DNA of 64,000 nucleotides, from positions 1,550,001 to 1,614,000 of the forward strand of contig JACKDP010000001.1 of the NCBI GenBank assembly GCA_020633435.1, read 5' to 3'. Each line of letters starts with the position of its first letter. The stretch's first letter is position 1. This document shows, one piece after another, positions 16,014-24,950 of this stretch. This stretch comes from Myxococcales bacterium. GTDB taxonomy: Bacteria > Myxococcota_A > Bradymonadia > UBA7976 > UBA1532. The position numbers were made by a program, and so were the translations under genes. Under the pieces are notes generated by a model. It was not told the DNA's origin. It saw only the letters and a program-made list of their open reading frames with translations, and ran no database searches.

Positions 16014-18880
16014 GAGGCGCCATCCGCACCATCGCGCGCAAGGAGCTCAAGAGCTCCTTCCTGTCGCCCATCGCCCTGATCTTCCTGGGTGTCTTCCTGG
16101 TGGGCACCCTCTTCATCTTCTTCACCTACTCCAAGTTCTTCGTGCGCAACCTGGCGGACGTGCGGCCCCTGTTCTCGTGGCTGCCCGTCCTGCTCATCTT
16201 CCTCGTCTCCGCCGTGACCATGCGGCAGTGGAGCGAGGAGCAGAAGATGGGGACGCTGGAGATCCTGCTCACGCTGCCCCTGCGCACCCGCGACCTCGTC
16301 CTCGGCAAGTTCCTGGCCGGCATGGCCCTCGTGGCCCTGGCCCTCGTCCTCACCCTGCCGCTGCCCATCACGGTGTCGATGCTGGGCGACCTGGACTGGG
16401 GGCCGGTCATCGGCGGCTACGTCGCGGCGCTCCTGGTGGCGGGCATGTACATGGCCATCGGGCTGTGCGTGAGCGCCCGCACCGACAACCAGATCGTGGC
16501 GCTGATGGTCACGGCGCTCATCTGCTCGGGTCTGTACTTCATTGGCTCGGACAGCGTGGCGGGCCTGGTCGGCGCCGACGCCGGCAACATCCTGCGCGGC
16601 TTCGGCTCGGGCAGCCGGTTCCTCAGCATCGAGCGCGGCGTCCTCGACCTGCGCGACCTGGCGTACTACCTCAGCCTCACGGGCTTCTTCCTGCTGCTCA
16701 ACGTGCAGTTCCTCGAGATCAAGCGCATGGAGAAGCAGCCGACGGATGGCGCCACCCGCCGGCCGGTCATGCTGGTGGCCATCGCCCTCGCGGCGCTGAA
16801 CACCGTCGCCCTCAACCTCTGGCTCGCCCCCGTCACCCACGCCCGCGCCGATCTGACCGCCGACGGCGAGTACAGCATCAGCGACGTGACCAGCGGGGTG
16901 CTGGCCGGCCTCAACGAACCCCTCGAAATCACGGGCTATTTCTCCGAGAAGACCCACCCGCTCCTGGCCCCGCTGGTGCCCCGGCTCAAGGACTTCCTCA
17001 ACGAGTACCAGGTGCGGGGCGGCGGCAAGGTCACCGTCTCGTTCGTCGAGCCCACGGCCGAGATCGAGGAGGAGATCAACGAGCAGTACGGCATCAAGAG
17101 CGTGCCGTTCCGCATCTCGGGTCAGAACGAGGAGGCGGTGGTCAACTCGTACTTCCACGTCCTCGTGCGCTACGGCAGCGAGTACGAGGTGCTCTCGTTC
17201 CAGGACCTCATCGAGGTGCACGCCGACGACAACGACGTACAGGTGCGGCTGCGCAACGCCGAGTACGACGTGACGCGGGCCATCAAGAAGGTCAGCCAGG
17301 GCTTCCAGAGCCTGGAGTCGGTGCTGGCGCGCAACAACCAGCAGGTGAAGCTGACGGCCTACTTCAGCGCCACCGACAAGCTGCCCGCCGAGTTCAAGGA
17401 GGTCCCCGACCGCCTGAAGAAGGTGGCCGACGCCCTCGGGCCCAAGCTGGGCGGCCGGCTCAGCTACGAGGTCGTCAACCCCGACGGCAACGCCGCGCTC
17501 CAGCAGGAGATCCTCGCGCGCTACCGCTTCCAGCCCATGGCCGTCGACCCGTTCAGCGAGGACCGCTTCTTCATGCACATGCTGCTGGAGACGGGCGATC
17601 ACAAGGAGCAGGTCTTCCCCCAGGGCGGCCTGAGCGAGGCCGACCTGCGCACCGCCATCGAGGCCGGCATCAAGCGCGGCACCCCGGGCTTCCTCAAGAC
17701 CATCGGGCTCATGACCGAGGAGGTCGCGATGGGCCCGGCCCAGCCGTGGGGCCAGCCCCCCGAGACGCGCAGCGACTTCCGCGGCCTCGAGCAGGCCATG
17801 GCCGAGGACTTCACCGTCCGCAGGGTCAAGGCCGACGACGGCGTGGTCCCGGCCGACATCGACGTCCTGCTGGTGGCCAAGCCCGGCAACCTCACCGACA
17901 AGCAGCAGTTCGCCATCGACCAGTACCTGATGCGCGGCGGCTCCGTCATCGTGCTCGCCGGCGCCTACACCATCAGCCCCGAGCGCACCGGCATCACGGC
18001 CAAGAAGGTCGACGACAAGCTCCTGGACCTCCTCCAGACCTACGGCGTCACCGTCGAGGACGCCTTCGTGATGGACCCCCAGAACACCAGCTTCCCGCTG
18101 CCGGTGCGCGAGCAGCGCGGCCCGTACGTGATGGAGCGCATCGAGCTCGTCCCCTACCCGTTCTTCGCGGACATCCGCCAGGACGGCTTCAACCGCAGCC
18201 ACACCGCGCTGGCGGGGGTGCCCTCCGTCGCGCTGACGTGGGCCTCGCCGGTGCGCCTCGGGGCCGCCCTGGCCAACCGCACCGCCGAGGTGCTGCTGGA
18301 GAGCTCCGAGGGCAGCTGGCTGCGCAAGAGCACGCTGCTGGAGCCCGACTTCAAGGCGTTCCCCGAGAGCGGCTTCGGCCTGGAGGAGGGGGCCACCACC
18401 GGCCGCCAGCCCCTCGCCGTCACGGTCGTCGGCACCTTCCCGAGCCACTTCGCCGACAAGCCCTCGCCGCTCTTCGGCGCCGACGTGAAGGACGGCAAGA
18501 ACGTCGAGGCCGATCGCACCGGCCGCACGCTCAAGAGCAGCACCCCCGACGCTCGCCTCGCGGTCATCGGCAGCTCGGAGTTCATCTCCGACCTGGTGAT
18601 GCAGCTCGGCGCCCAGATCGGCGGCGGCCCCTACCGCGGCAACCGCAACCTCGTGCGCAACCTGTTCGACTGGGCCCTGCAGGACACCGACCTGCTGCAG
18701 ATCCGCTCGGCCGGCGCGTTCGCGCGCACGCTGCGGCCCCTCAAGCCCGAGGAGAAGACCAACCGCCAGCTCATCAACTACGTGATCGTCCTGGCGGCCC
18801 TCCTCGGGGTGCTGGCCATCGCCACCACGCGGCGGCGCATGGCGCGGCCGATGGAGCTGACCCCGGAGGAGAAGCGATGA
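16010..18880 (+). CDS. Fused GldF-GldG-like ABC-2 permease and substrate-domain protein
   Basis: The protein is 956 aa. Residues 1-240 are an ABC-2 permease (GldF-like) with six predicted membrane segments, starting MRGAIRTIARKELKSSFLSP. A further helix at about 255-275 begins a GldG-like part: a large periplasmic domain (IEITGYFSEKTHPLLAPLVP ... SVIVLAGAYTISPERTG ... RLAVIGSSEFISDLV) closed by a C-terminal membrane helix (INYVIVLAALLGVLAIATT). In Flavobacterium these are two genes; here they are one polypeptide. The gene overlaps its neighbours by 4 nt on both sides (ATGA), so expression is translationally coupled. The transported substrate is unknown. Confidence 0.9.
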   Translation: MRGAIRTIARKELKSSFLSPIALIFLGVFLVGTLFIFFTYSKFFVRNLADVRPLFSWLPVLLIFLVSAVTMRQWSEEQKMGTLEILLTLPLRTRDLVLGKFLAGMALVALALVLTLPLPITVSMLGDLDWGPVIGGYVAALLVAGMYMAIGLCVSARTDNQIVALMVTALICSGLYFIGSDSVAGLVGADAGNILRGFGSGSRFLSIERGVLDLRDLAYYLSLTGFFLLLNVQFLEIKRMEKQPTDGATRRPVMLVAIALAALNTVALNLWLAPVTHARADLTADGEYSISDVTSGVLAGLNEPLEITGYFSEKTHPLLAPLVPRLKDFLNEYQVRGGGKVTVSFVEPTAEIEEEINEQYGIKSVPFRISGQNEEAVVNSYFHVLVRYGSEYEVLSFQDLIEVHADDNDVQVRLRNAEYDVTRAIKKVSQGFQSLESVLARNNQQVKLTAYFSATDKLPAEFKEVPDRLKKVADALGPKLGGRLSYEVVNPDGNAALQQEILARYRFQPMAVDPFSEDRFFMHMLLETGDHKEQVFPQGGLSEADLRTAIEAGIKRGTPGFLKTIGLMTEEVAMGPAQPWGQPPETRSDFRGLEQAMAEDFTVRRVKADDGVVPADIDVLLVAKPGNLTDKQQFAIDQYLMRGGSVIVLAGAYTISPERTGITAKKVDDKLLDLLQTYGVTVEDAFVMDPQNTSFPLPVREQRGPYVMERIELVPYPFFADIRQDGFNRSHTALAGVPSVALTWASPVRLGAALANRTAEVLLESSEGSWLRKSTLLEPDFKAFPESGFGLEEGATTGRQPLAVTVVGTFPSHFADKPSPLFGADVKDGKNVEADRTGRTLKSSTPDARLAVIGSSEFISDLVMQLGAQIGGGPYRGNRNLVRNLFDWALQDTDLLQIRSAGAFARTLRPLKPEEKTNRQLINYVIVLAALLGVLAIATTRRRMARPMELTPEEKR

Positions 18881-19911
18881 ACCGCACCAACAAGATCCTC
18901 GCCGGTGCGCTCCTCGTGCAGGTGGCCCTGGTGGCCGTCACCTGGAGCATGCGGGGTCGCGGGCCCTCCCTGGACGCCGAGCCCCTGCTGCCCGACACCG
19001 CCGTCGCCGACGTGCAGGCCCTGAAGGTCGTCGCGAAGTCGGGCGAGAAGGAGACGACCGTCCAGTTCGCCCGCAAGGGCGATGGCTGGGTCGTGCCGAC
19101 GGCCGACGACTTCCCCGCCGACGCCAAGAAGGTGGAGGAGGTCGTCAAGAAGCTGGTGGAGGCCCGCATCCGCGCGCCCATCGCCAGCAACAAGGCCAAC
19201 CACAACAACCTGGACGTGGGCGATCGCGACTTCAGCCGTCGCGTCACGCTGACGGTGGGCGGCAAGGACCGCACGCTGGTCGTGGGCAGCGCCAAGGGCT
19301 CCAGCGCCCATGTGCGCTTCGCCGACCAGGACGACGTCTTCGTCGCTCGCGGCTTCTCGGCCTTCGAGCTGCGCGACGGCCTCGCCACCTACGTGGACGG
19401 CGACTACGTGAAGGTCGAGGCCCCGGAGAGCGTGAAGCTGACCAACCCCCGCGGGACGGTCACGCTCAACTTCGTGGAGGGCAACTGGAAGGTGGCCGAG
19501 CTGCCGCCGGACGCCCCCCTCGACACCGCCCGCATCGAGGCCTTCGTCTCGGCGGCCCGCCTCATCCGCCTGATCGAGCCGCTGGGCAAGACCGTCAAGC
19601 CGGAGTACGGCTTCGACGCCGCCGACAAGGCCGTCGTCGAGCTCAAGAAGGGCGACGTCGTCACGCGCTACACGATCGGCGCGCTGGCGCCCGACAACAA
19701 CCGCTACGTGAAGTCGGAGAGCAACGACTGGGTGGTCACGACGGCCATCCACAACATCGGCACGCTGCTCGACCAGACGCCCGACCGCTTCATCAAGGAA
19801 GACCTGCCGGCCGACGGCGGGGGCCCCGAGGGCGGCATGCCCCCGGGCATGCCCGGCCTGCCCCCCGGCATGGGCGGCCCCGGCGGGCTGCCGCCCGGCT
19901 TCCCCCAGTAG
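18877..19911 (+). CDS. DUF4340-type protein with Gly/Pro/Met-rich tail
   Basis: The protein is 344 aa. The ATG at 18877 overlaps the stop of the GldFG fusion gene. An N-terminal hydrophobic segment (residues 5-25) is a membrane anchor or uncleaved signal. The remainder is beta-rich and contains the DUF4340 pattern, for example FARKGDGWVVPTADDFPADA and LTNPRGTVTLNFVEGNW followed by NRYVKSESNDWVV. DUF4340 proteins are regular third partners of GldF/GldG-type transporters. The last 40 residues are a low-complexity GGMPPGMPGLPPGM tail, unusual for the family and probably disordered. Confidence 0.9.
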   Translation: MNRTNKILAGALLVQVALVAVTWSMRGRGPSLDAEPLLPDTAVADVQALKVVAKSGEKETTVQFARKGDGWVVPTADDFPADAKKVEEVVKKLVEARIRAPIASNKANHNNLDVGDRDFSRRVTLTVGGKDRTLVVGSAKGSSAHVRFADQDDVFVARGFSAFELRDGLATYVDGDYVKVEAPESVKLTNPRGTVTLNFVEGNWKVAELPPDAPLDTARIEAFVSAARLIRLIEPLGKTVKPEYGFDAADKAVVELKKGDVVTRYTIGALAPDNNRYVKSESNDWVVTTAIHNIGTLLDQTPDRFIKEDLPADGGGPEGGMPPGMPGLPPGMGGPGGLPPGFPQ

Positions 19912-19963
19912 CCGCGCCGGCGGCCGCTTGCGCCGGCCCGGCGCGCCGTGGCACGTTTCGCCC

Positions 19964-20575
19964 ATGACTGCACGCCGTGCTCTGGGCCCAGGCTCCCTGG
20001 GCGTCTCCGCGCTCCTCGCCCTCACCGCCACCGCCGCCGCCGCCCCGGAAGACCGCGGGCCCCGGGGCTGGTACGTCGGCGCCGGGGGCGGTGTCATCCT
20101 CGGCCAGGCCAGCGACGCCGAGGGCCGCGATCCAGGGTCGTTCCTCGGTAGCGGCGGCCGGCTGCGCGTGGGCGACGAGGCCCTGCCCGGCTTCGGCATC
20201 GGCCTCGCCTTCTACGGCGGCGGCGGCACGGGCGAGAACGACGCCTACGCGGCGAACTTCGGCGGGCTGCTGCTGGAGCTGAGCTGGCGCCCCCTGCCCG
20301 AGCGCGTCCCCTCCCTGCTCTTCGTCGGCGGCACCGGCGTCGGCGGCGGCGTCATCGAGCCGGTGGATGACGACGAGCGGGACTACGAGGGCACCCCGGG
20401 CGGGGCCTTCTACAGCCTGGGCGTCACCTGGGAGATCCCCTTCGGGGACGGGCCGGACGGCTTCGCGCTGGCTCCGGCCATCCACGCCGACTTCATGCCG
20501 TCGCAGGGGGGCAACGAGGCGGGCCTGACGGCCTTCATGGTGGGGCTGGGCACCGTCTGGTACGGCGGGCGCTGA
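19964..20575 (+). CDS. Secreted outer-membrane beta-barrel-like protein
   Basis: The protein is 203 aa from the ATG at 19964, which gives the signal peptide MTARRALGPGSLGVSALLALTATAAAA; a TTG 36 nt upstream is a weaker alternative. The mature part alternates aromatic/hydrophobic and Gly/polar residues (GWYVGAGGGVILGQ, GIGLAFYGGGG, FYSLGVTWEIPFG) and ends in a GLGTVWYGGR strand. This is the look of a small outer-membrane barrel or lipocalin-like protein. No specific family is recognised. It lies 52 nt after the DUF4340 gene and may be co-transcribed. Confidence 0.75.
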   Translation: MTARRALGPGSLGVSALLALTATAAAAPEDRGPRGWYVGAGGGVILGQASDAEGRDPGSFLGSGGRLRVGDEALPGFGIGLAFYGGGGTGENDAYAANFGGLLLELSWRPLPERVPSLLFVGGTGVGGGVIEPVDDDERDYEGTPGGAFYSLGVTWEIPFGDGPDGFALAPAIHADFMPSQGGNEAGLTAFMVGLGTVWYGGR

Positions 20576-20588
20576 GCGCGCCCGCCCC

Positions 20589-22355
20589 CTACTTCTTCTT
20601 GAAGAGGGCCTCGAGGTCGGCGAGGGCCTGAGCGCGGCTGGCGCCCGTGGCCGGCGGCCGGGGGCGGTCGCCGCCGGGGCCGGTGCGGCGCTGGTTGCCG
20701 CCGCGCGTGCCGGGGATGTCGTCGAGGCGCTGGCGGGCGGGCTCGCCCCCCTCGCGCCGCGGCGGCGCGGCCGGCGCGCGGTCGGAGCGCAGCGACAACG
20801 AGATGCGCCGCCGGGCCCGATCGACCCCGAGGACGCGGGCCTCGACCTGCTGGCCGACGGTCACCACCTCCTTGGGATCATTGACGAAGTGGTCCGCCAG
20901 CTCGCTCACGTGCACCAGCCCCTCATGGGAGAGGCCGATGTTCAGGAACGCCCCGAACTGGGTGATGTTCGTCACCACCCCGTTCAGCGTGAGGCCCGGC
21001 CGCAGATCGTCCACCGACTTGATCATCGGGTTGAGCGGCTTGGCCGGCAGCCGGGGCGCCGCGGGCTTGGGGCTCGGCGGCGCCTTCTGCAGATCGCTGG
21101 GCTTGACCCCCGCGAGGGCCAGCGCGCGCATGTCGTTGAGCGCGCCCAGCAGGTCCTCCGTCGGCAGATCGGCCTGGTCGTTGTGCAGCCGGACCGAGAG
21201 CGGATCCTGGGCGCCCCAGTACTTGAGCGGGCGCACCACCCGGCGGGCCATGCCCAGGGCACGCAGCCCGGCCGGCGGGCCCTCCTCGGGCGAGGCCTCC
21301 ACCGCGGCGTCCAGCGCCTCGACGGAGCCCTCGAGGGCCGCCAGCGACGAGAACGCCGCCTTCAGGGCCTCCAGCCGCTCGGGATCCCCCACCTGATCGG
21401 GGAAGACGACCGCCTCGACGGGGTGGCGGCCCAGGATGGCCTCGACCCCCGGCACCGTCGGCGCGTCGCCCGCGACCTCGCCCACCTCCAGCAGCCGGCC
21501 GTCCCGCGTCAGGACGGCCACGCCCACCGGATCGCCGGGATCGGCCACCAGCACGCCCGCGTAGAGCGCCTGGGCCGGCCGGGCCGTGGAGAGCATCTCG
21601 AACCACGTGCTGCTCGCCTCGCGGATGCCCACGAGCCCGGCCTCCTCGTCCTTGAGGGCGAGGGCCCACTCGTCCACGTCCACCAGGATGAGGTCGTGCA
21701 GGAACTCGATGAGGGTGCGGCCGGTGGTCAGGGCCTGGATCTCCGCGCCCCGCGCCGAGATCAGCGCCTTGATGCGCTCGACGGGCACCGACAGCGACAC
21801 GCTGAGGGCGTCGACGGCCTCGCCGCGGCGGATGCGGCGCCAGTCGGCGGCCGACCGCTCGGCCAGCGGGGCCTCCCCCACCAGATCGCTGTACTCGCCC
21901 GGCGCCTCGTCCTCGTCGCCGCGCACGGCCAGCACGCCCTCACGGCGCGTCGCCGCGAGGCACTGGTTCCACAGCGCCACGGCCTCCTTGATGGCGTCCC
22001 GGCGCCGGTGCTCGGGCACCCGGCCGGGCGGGGCCATCTCCTCGGCGCGCTCCAGGACCGCCACCTCGTGGGCGGCGGTCGTCTGCTTGAGCAGCGCCGG
22101 GACGATGGGGCTCTGGCCCGCCTGGCGGCGGCGCTCGGCCACCTCGTCCAGGTAGGCCATGTGATCATGGTGGCGGCGCCAGGCGCGCCAGATGCCGAGC
22201 AACAAGCGCGGCGTGAGGACCGCCGAGCGCTTCTTGAGCAGCGCGGCCAGATCGGCCCCCTCATCGATGCGCTCGGCGAGCTGATCGATGACGGCCGGGG
22301 GGATCTGGTGATCCCCCAGGGCGCGCGTCCGCTGGATGTAAGACGACAACCGCAT
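20589..22355 (-). CDS. Tex-like S1 RNA-binding protein, divergent and shortened
   Basis: The protein is 588 aa. The S1 domain near the C-terminus (about 460-535; LRPGLTLNGVVTNITQFGAF, then LSHEGLVHVSELADHFV) is almost textbook Tex, including the linker PLNPMIKSVDDLRPG. The N-terminal helical part (QRTRALGDHQIPPAVIDQLA) and a degraded YqgF-like middle (YAGVLVADPGDPVGVAVL, VEAVVFPDQVG) fit a reduced Tex scaffold. Canonical Tex is about 730-780 aa with a clear HhH region, which is hard to see here. Tex proteins bind nucleic acids and affect transcription. The C-terminal 65 residues are Arg/Gly/Pro-rich and probably disordered. It may be a lineage-specific paralogue rather than the housekeeping Tex. 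Confidence 0.8.
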   Translation of the reverse strand: MRLSSYIQRTRALGDHQIPPAVIDQLAERIDEGADLAALLKKRSAVLTPRLLLGIWRAWRRHHDHMAYLDEVAERRRQAGQSPIVPALLKQTTAAHEVAVLERAEEMAPPGRVPEHRRRDAIKEAVALWNQCLAATRREGVLAVRGDEDEAPGEYSDLVGEAPLAERSAADWRRIRRGEAVDALSVSLSVPVERIKALISARGAEIQALTTGRTLIEFLHDLILVDVDEWALALKDEEAGLVGIREASSTWFEMLSTARPAQALYAGVLVADPGDPVGVAVLTRDGRLLEVGEVAGDAPTVPGVEAILGRHPVEAVVFPDQVGDPERLEALKAAFSSLAALEGSVEALDAAVEASPEEGPPAGLRALGMARRVVRPLKYWGAQDPLSVRLHNDQADLPTEDLLGALNDMRALALAGVKPSDLQKAPPSPKPAAPRLPAKPLNPMIKSVDDLRPGLTLNGVVTNITQFGAFLNIGLSHEGLVHVSELADHFVNDPKEVVTVGQQVEARVLGVDRARRRISLSLRSDRAPAAPPRREGGEPARQRLDDIPGTRGGNQRRTGPGGDRPRPPATGASRAQALADLEALFKKK

Positions 22356-22562
22356 GGCTGACCGGTGAGGCTGCTGGTTCAGAATACCTTGGTGGAGCGT
22401 GGAGTCCGCGACCCGCCGCGGGCGGCGAGAGCCGACAGGCTGGGCCTGATCAGAGCGCCGACCGATGGAGTATGGCAGGAAGCCCCGCGAAATTCGAGCC
22501 CTTTTACCCGACGTCGCGCCACCGCCGCCGGGCGGGGGGCGGCCGCCCTCTCGATCCCGCTG

Positions 22563-23684
22563 CTACAGCTTGTGGTGCGCGGCGATCGCGCCGACGACGC
22601 GCGCCTGGTCGGCCTCGGTCAGCAGCGGGTGGACCGGCAGCGCCAGCACCTCCGCGCAGGCGCGCTCCGCCTCGGGGAAGTCGCCCGGGCCGTAGCCGAG
22701 GTCGCCGAAGCAGGGCTGCAGGTGCAGGGGCCGCGGGTAGTAGATGGCCGTCTCGACGCCGGCCTCGCCCAGCGCCCGGGCCAGGGCGTCGCGGTCGGGC
22801 GAGCGGATGACGTACTGGTTGTAGACGTGGCCGGCGTCGGGCAGGCAGGTGGGCGGCACCACCAGCCCCCGGTCCACCAGCCCCGACCCCGCGAACAGGG
22901 CGTCGTAGCGCGCCGCGTTGGCCTGGCGCCGGGCCGACAGCTCGTCGAGGAGCGGCAGCTTCACCCGCAGCACCGCCGCCTGCAGGGCGTCGAGCCGGAA
23001 GTTCCCGCCGACGAAGTGGTGGAAGTACTTGGGCTTGCTGCCGTGCAGGCGCAGGACCGACAGCCGCTCGCGCAGCTTCTCGTCGCGCGTGAGCACCGCC
23101 CCGCCGTCGCCGAAGCCGCCCAGGTTCTTCGACGGGAAGAAGCTCAGCGTCGACATCTCGCCGAAGTGCCCCGTCATGCGGCCCCGCAGCGTCGCGCCGA
23201 GGGCCTGGGCGGCGTCCTCGATGATGGCCGGGCGGCCCGCCTCGTCCACGAAGCGCCCCAGATCGCAGAGCTGCCCGAAGAGGTGCACCGGGATGACGGC
23301 CCGGGTGGCCGGCGTCAGCCCGGCCCGCACCCCGGCCTCGGTGAGGTTGAAGGTGGCCGGATCGATGTCGACGAAGACCGGCCGCGCCCCCAGGCGGGCC
23401 ACGGCCCCGGCCGTCGCGAAGAAGGTGAACGGCGACGTCAGCACCTCGTCGCCGGGCCCGATGCCCAGGGCCATCAGGGCCACGAGCAGGGCGTCCGTCC
23501 CCGACGAGACGCCCACGGCGGGCGGCAGGTCGGCGTACTCCCCCAGCTCGCGCTCGAAGGCGGCCACCTCGGGCCCCATGATGAAGACCTGGCTGTCGAC
23601 GACGCGCTCCAGCGCGGCGAGGGCGGCGGCGCGGTACAAGCCGAGCTCGCCCTGCAGATCCAGCAGGCGGACGGGTGCGGTCAC
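22563..23684 (-). CDS. DegT/DnrJ/EryC1/StrS-family PLP aminotransferase
   Basis: The protein is 373 aa with a GTG start 1 nt after the stop of the upstream gene and GGGAGA as ribosome site. The fold signature is complete: SSGTDALLVALMALG for PLP phosphate binding, IIEDAAQALGA with the ring-stacking Asp, and the Schiff-base lysine K186 in FFPSKNLGGFGDGG. Family members transaminate nucleotide-linked keto-sugars (e.g. dTDP-3-amino- or UDP-4-amino-sugars) for surface polysaccharides. No sugar-pathway neighbours are visible, so the actual substrate is open. The 207 bp between this gene and tex shows nothing convincing. Confidence 0.93.
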   Translation of the reverse strand: MTAPVRLLDLQGELGLYRAAALAALERVVDSQVFIMGPEVAAFERELGEYADLPPAVGVSSGTDALLVALMALGIGPGDEVLTSPFTFFATAGAVARLGARPVFVDIDPATFNLTEAGVRAGLTPATRAVIPVHLFGQLCDLGRFVDEAGRPAIIEDAAQALGATLRGRMTGHFGEMSTLSFFPSKNLGGFGDGGAVLTRDEKLRERLSVLRLHGSKPKYFHHFVGGNFRLDALQAAVLRVKLPLLDELSARRQANAARYDALFAGSGLVDRGLVVPPTCLPDAGHVYNQYVIRSPDRDALARALGEAGVETAIYYPRPLHLQPCFGDLGYGPGDFPEAERACAEVLALPVHPLLTEADQARVVGAIAAHHKL

Positions 23685-23685
23685 G

Positions 23686-24909
23686 TCACTCTCCCTCGGG
23701 GCGCAGGCCCCGGGCGGCGTCCATCACCAGGTCGAGGCGATCCTGGCCCCAGACCAGCAGCGGCGCCTGGCCCGGGGACGTCACCTCGAAGGTGGGCACG
23801 CCGCAGGCGCCGGCGGCCTGGGCGGCGGCGGTGTTCTCGATGAGCTGCTGCTTGATGGCCGGCTCGGCCGTGCGGGCCAGGAGCGCGGCGCCGTCGAACC
23901 CGGCGGCGTCGAGCACCGCCTGGCAGCACGCCGGGTCGTCGATGGGCTGGCCCTCCGCCCAGTACGCCCGGTACAGCGGGCGCGTCGCGGCCGGGCTGGC
24001 GAGGGCCACCCGCAGGGGCAGCACCGAGCGCAGCGGGAAGTGTTTCGGGAAGGAAAACGGGATGTTCCACCACGCCGCCCAGTCCTCGAGGTCGCGCCCG
24101 ACCCAGGCCTGGCGGGCCCGCGACAGCGTCAGCAGCGGCACGTCCGGGGTGCCGATGGCCCGGAACAGACCCCCGAGCAGGATGGGCACCCACTCGAGCG
24201 TCGCGCCGGCCGCCGCCGCCACGGCCTCGACCCGCTGGGCGGCCAGGTAGCTGTACGGGCTGGCGAAGTCGTGGAAGAAGCGGATGTGCCCGCCGCCGGG
24301 CGTCGGCGCCACCGGCAGCGCCGGGGCCACCGCGGGGCCACCCAGGGCCGCCTCGACGAAGTGCAGCCGGTCCTGCCCCCAGTGCAGTCGGTCGCCCACG
24401 GCGATGGTCGGGACGCCGAAGACCCCGCGCCCGAACGCCTCGGCGGTGGTGTCGAAGAGGGCCTGCTTCACGGCCGGCGACTCGATGGCGCCCACGTCGA
24501 GGCCGTGGCGCGCGGCCACCGCCCCCAGCACCTCGGCGCTGCGGACGTCCTCGCCGCGCTCCCAGTAGGCCGAGAAGAGGTCCTGGGCCACCGCCTTCTG
24601 CCGCTCGGCCGGGGCGCTCAGGATGAGGCGCATCGCCGCCACCGTCCGGCGGGGGTGATCCGCCGGCATCTGCAGCCGCACGCCCGCGCGCTCGCCGCTG
24701 CGGAAGATGTCGAGCAGGTTCAGGCGGGCCCGGGGCGGGCTCATCACCGACGCCGGCACGTCCGGCGACCTGTGCGACCGGAAGAGGCCGCCCAGCAGGA
24801 TGGGCACCCAGGTGACCTTCGCCCCGTACTGCGCCGCCAGCGCGTCGATGCGCCGCGAGGCGAGGAAGGCGTAGGGGCAGACGACGTCGTAGTAGAAGCG
24901 CAGTTCCAT
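23686..24909 (-). CDS. Tandem 2-hydroxychromene-2-carboxylate isomerase / DsbA-like fusion protein
   Basis: The protein is 407 aa from the ATG at 24909; frames further upstream are shadows of the PrsW gene. Two homologous thioredoxin-fold units are fused: unit 1 at about 1-195 (LRFYYDVVCPYAFLASRRID) and unit 2 at about 208-400 (IRFFHDFASPYSYLAAQRVE). Both contain WVPILLGGLFR, a PDVP segment, an active-site-side GVPTI/FEV strand and a WGQDRLxxV end, which are hallmarks of the HCCA isomerase / kappa-class GST family. Single-domain relatives are about 200 aa and use glutathione to isomerise aromatic catabolites. Unit 1 retains a Cys in VVCPY where unit 2 has Ser. Coupled with the aminotransferase gene; the pathway is unknown. 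Confidence 0.9.
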   Translation of the reverse strand: MELRFYYDVVCPYAFLASRRIDALAAQYGAKVTWVPILLGGLFRSHRSPDVPASVMSPPRARLNLLDIFRSGERAGVRLQMPADHPRRTVAAMRLILSAPAERQKAVAQDLFSAYWERGEDVRSAEVLGAVAARHGLDVGAIESPAVKQALFDTTAEAFGRGVFGVPTIAVGDRLHWGQDRLHFVEAALGGPAVAPALPVAPTPGGGHIRFFHDFASPYSYLAAQRVEAVAAAAGATLEWVPILLGGLFRAIGTPDVPLLTLSRARQAWVGRDLEDWAAWWNIPFSFPKHFPLRSVLPLRVALASPAATRPLYRAYWAEGQPIDDPACCQAVLDAAGFDGAALLARTAEPAIKQQLIENTAAAQAAGACGVPTFEVTSPGQAPLLVWGQDRLDLVMDAARGLRPEGE

Positions 24910-24950
24910 GGGCCGGGATTGTGGCGGGTCGGGGCGCCCACGTCCACGCC

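Noticed and set aside
15845..18448. Long minus-strand open frame of 867 codons opposite the GldFG gene
   Set aside because: It is a shadow of a clearly coding plus-strand gene. Its composition (H/G/E/V/D rich without family motifs) is the antisense pattern expected in GC-rich DNA.
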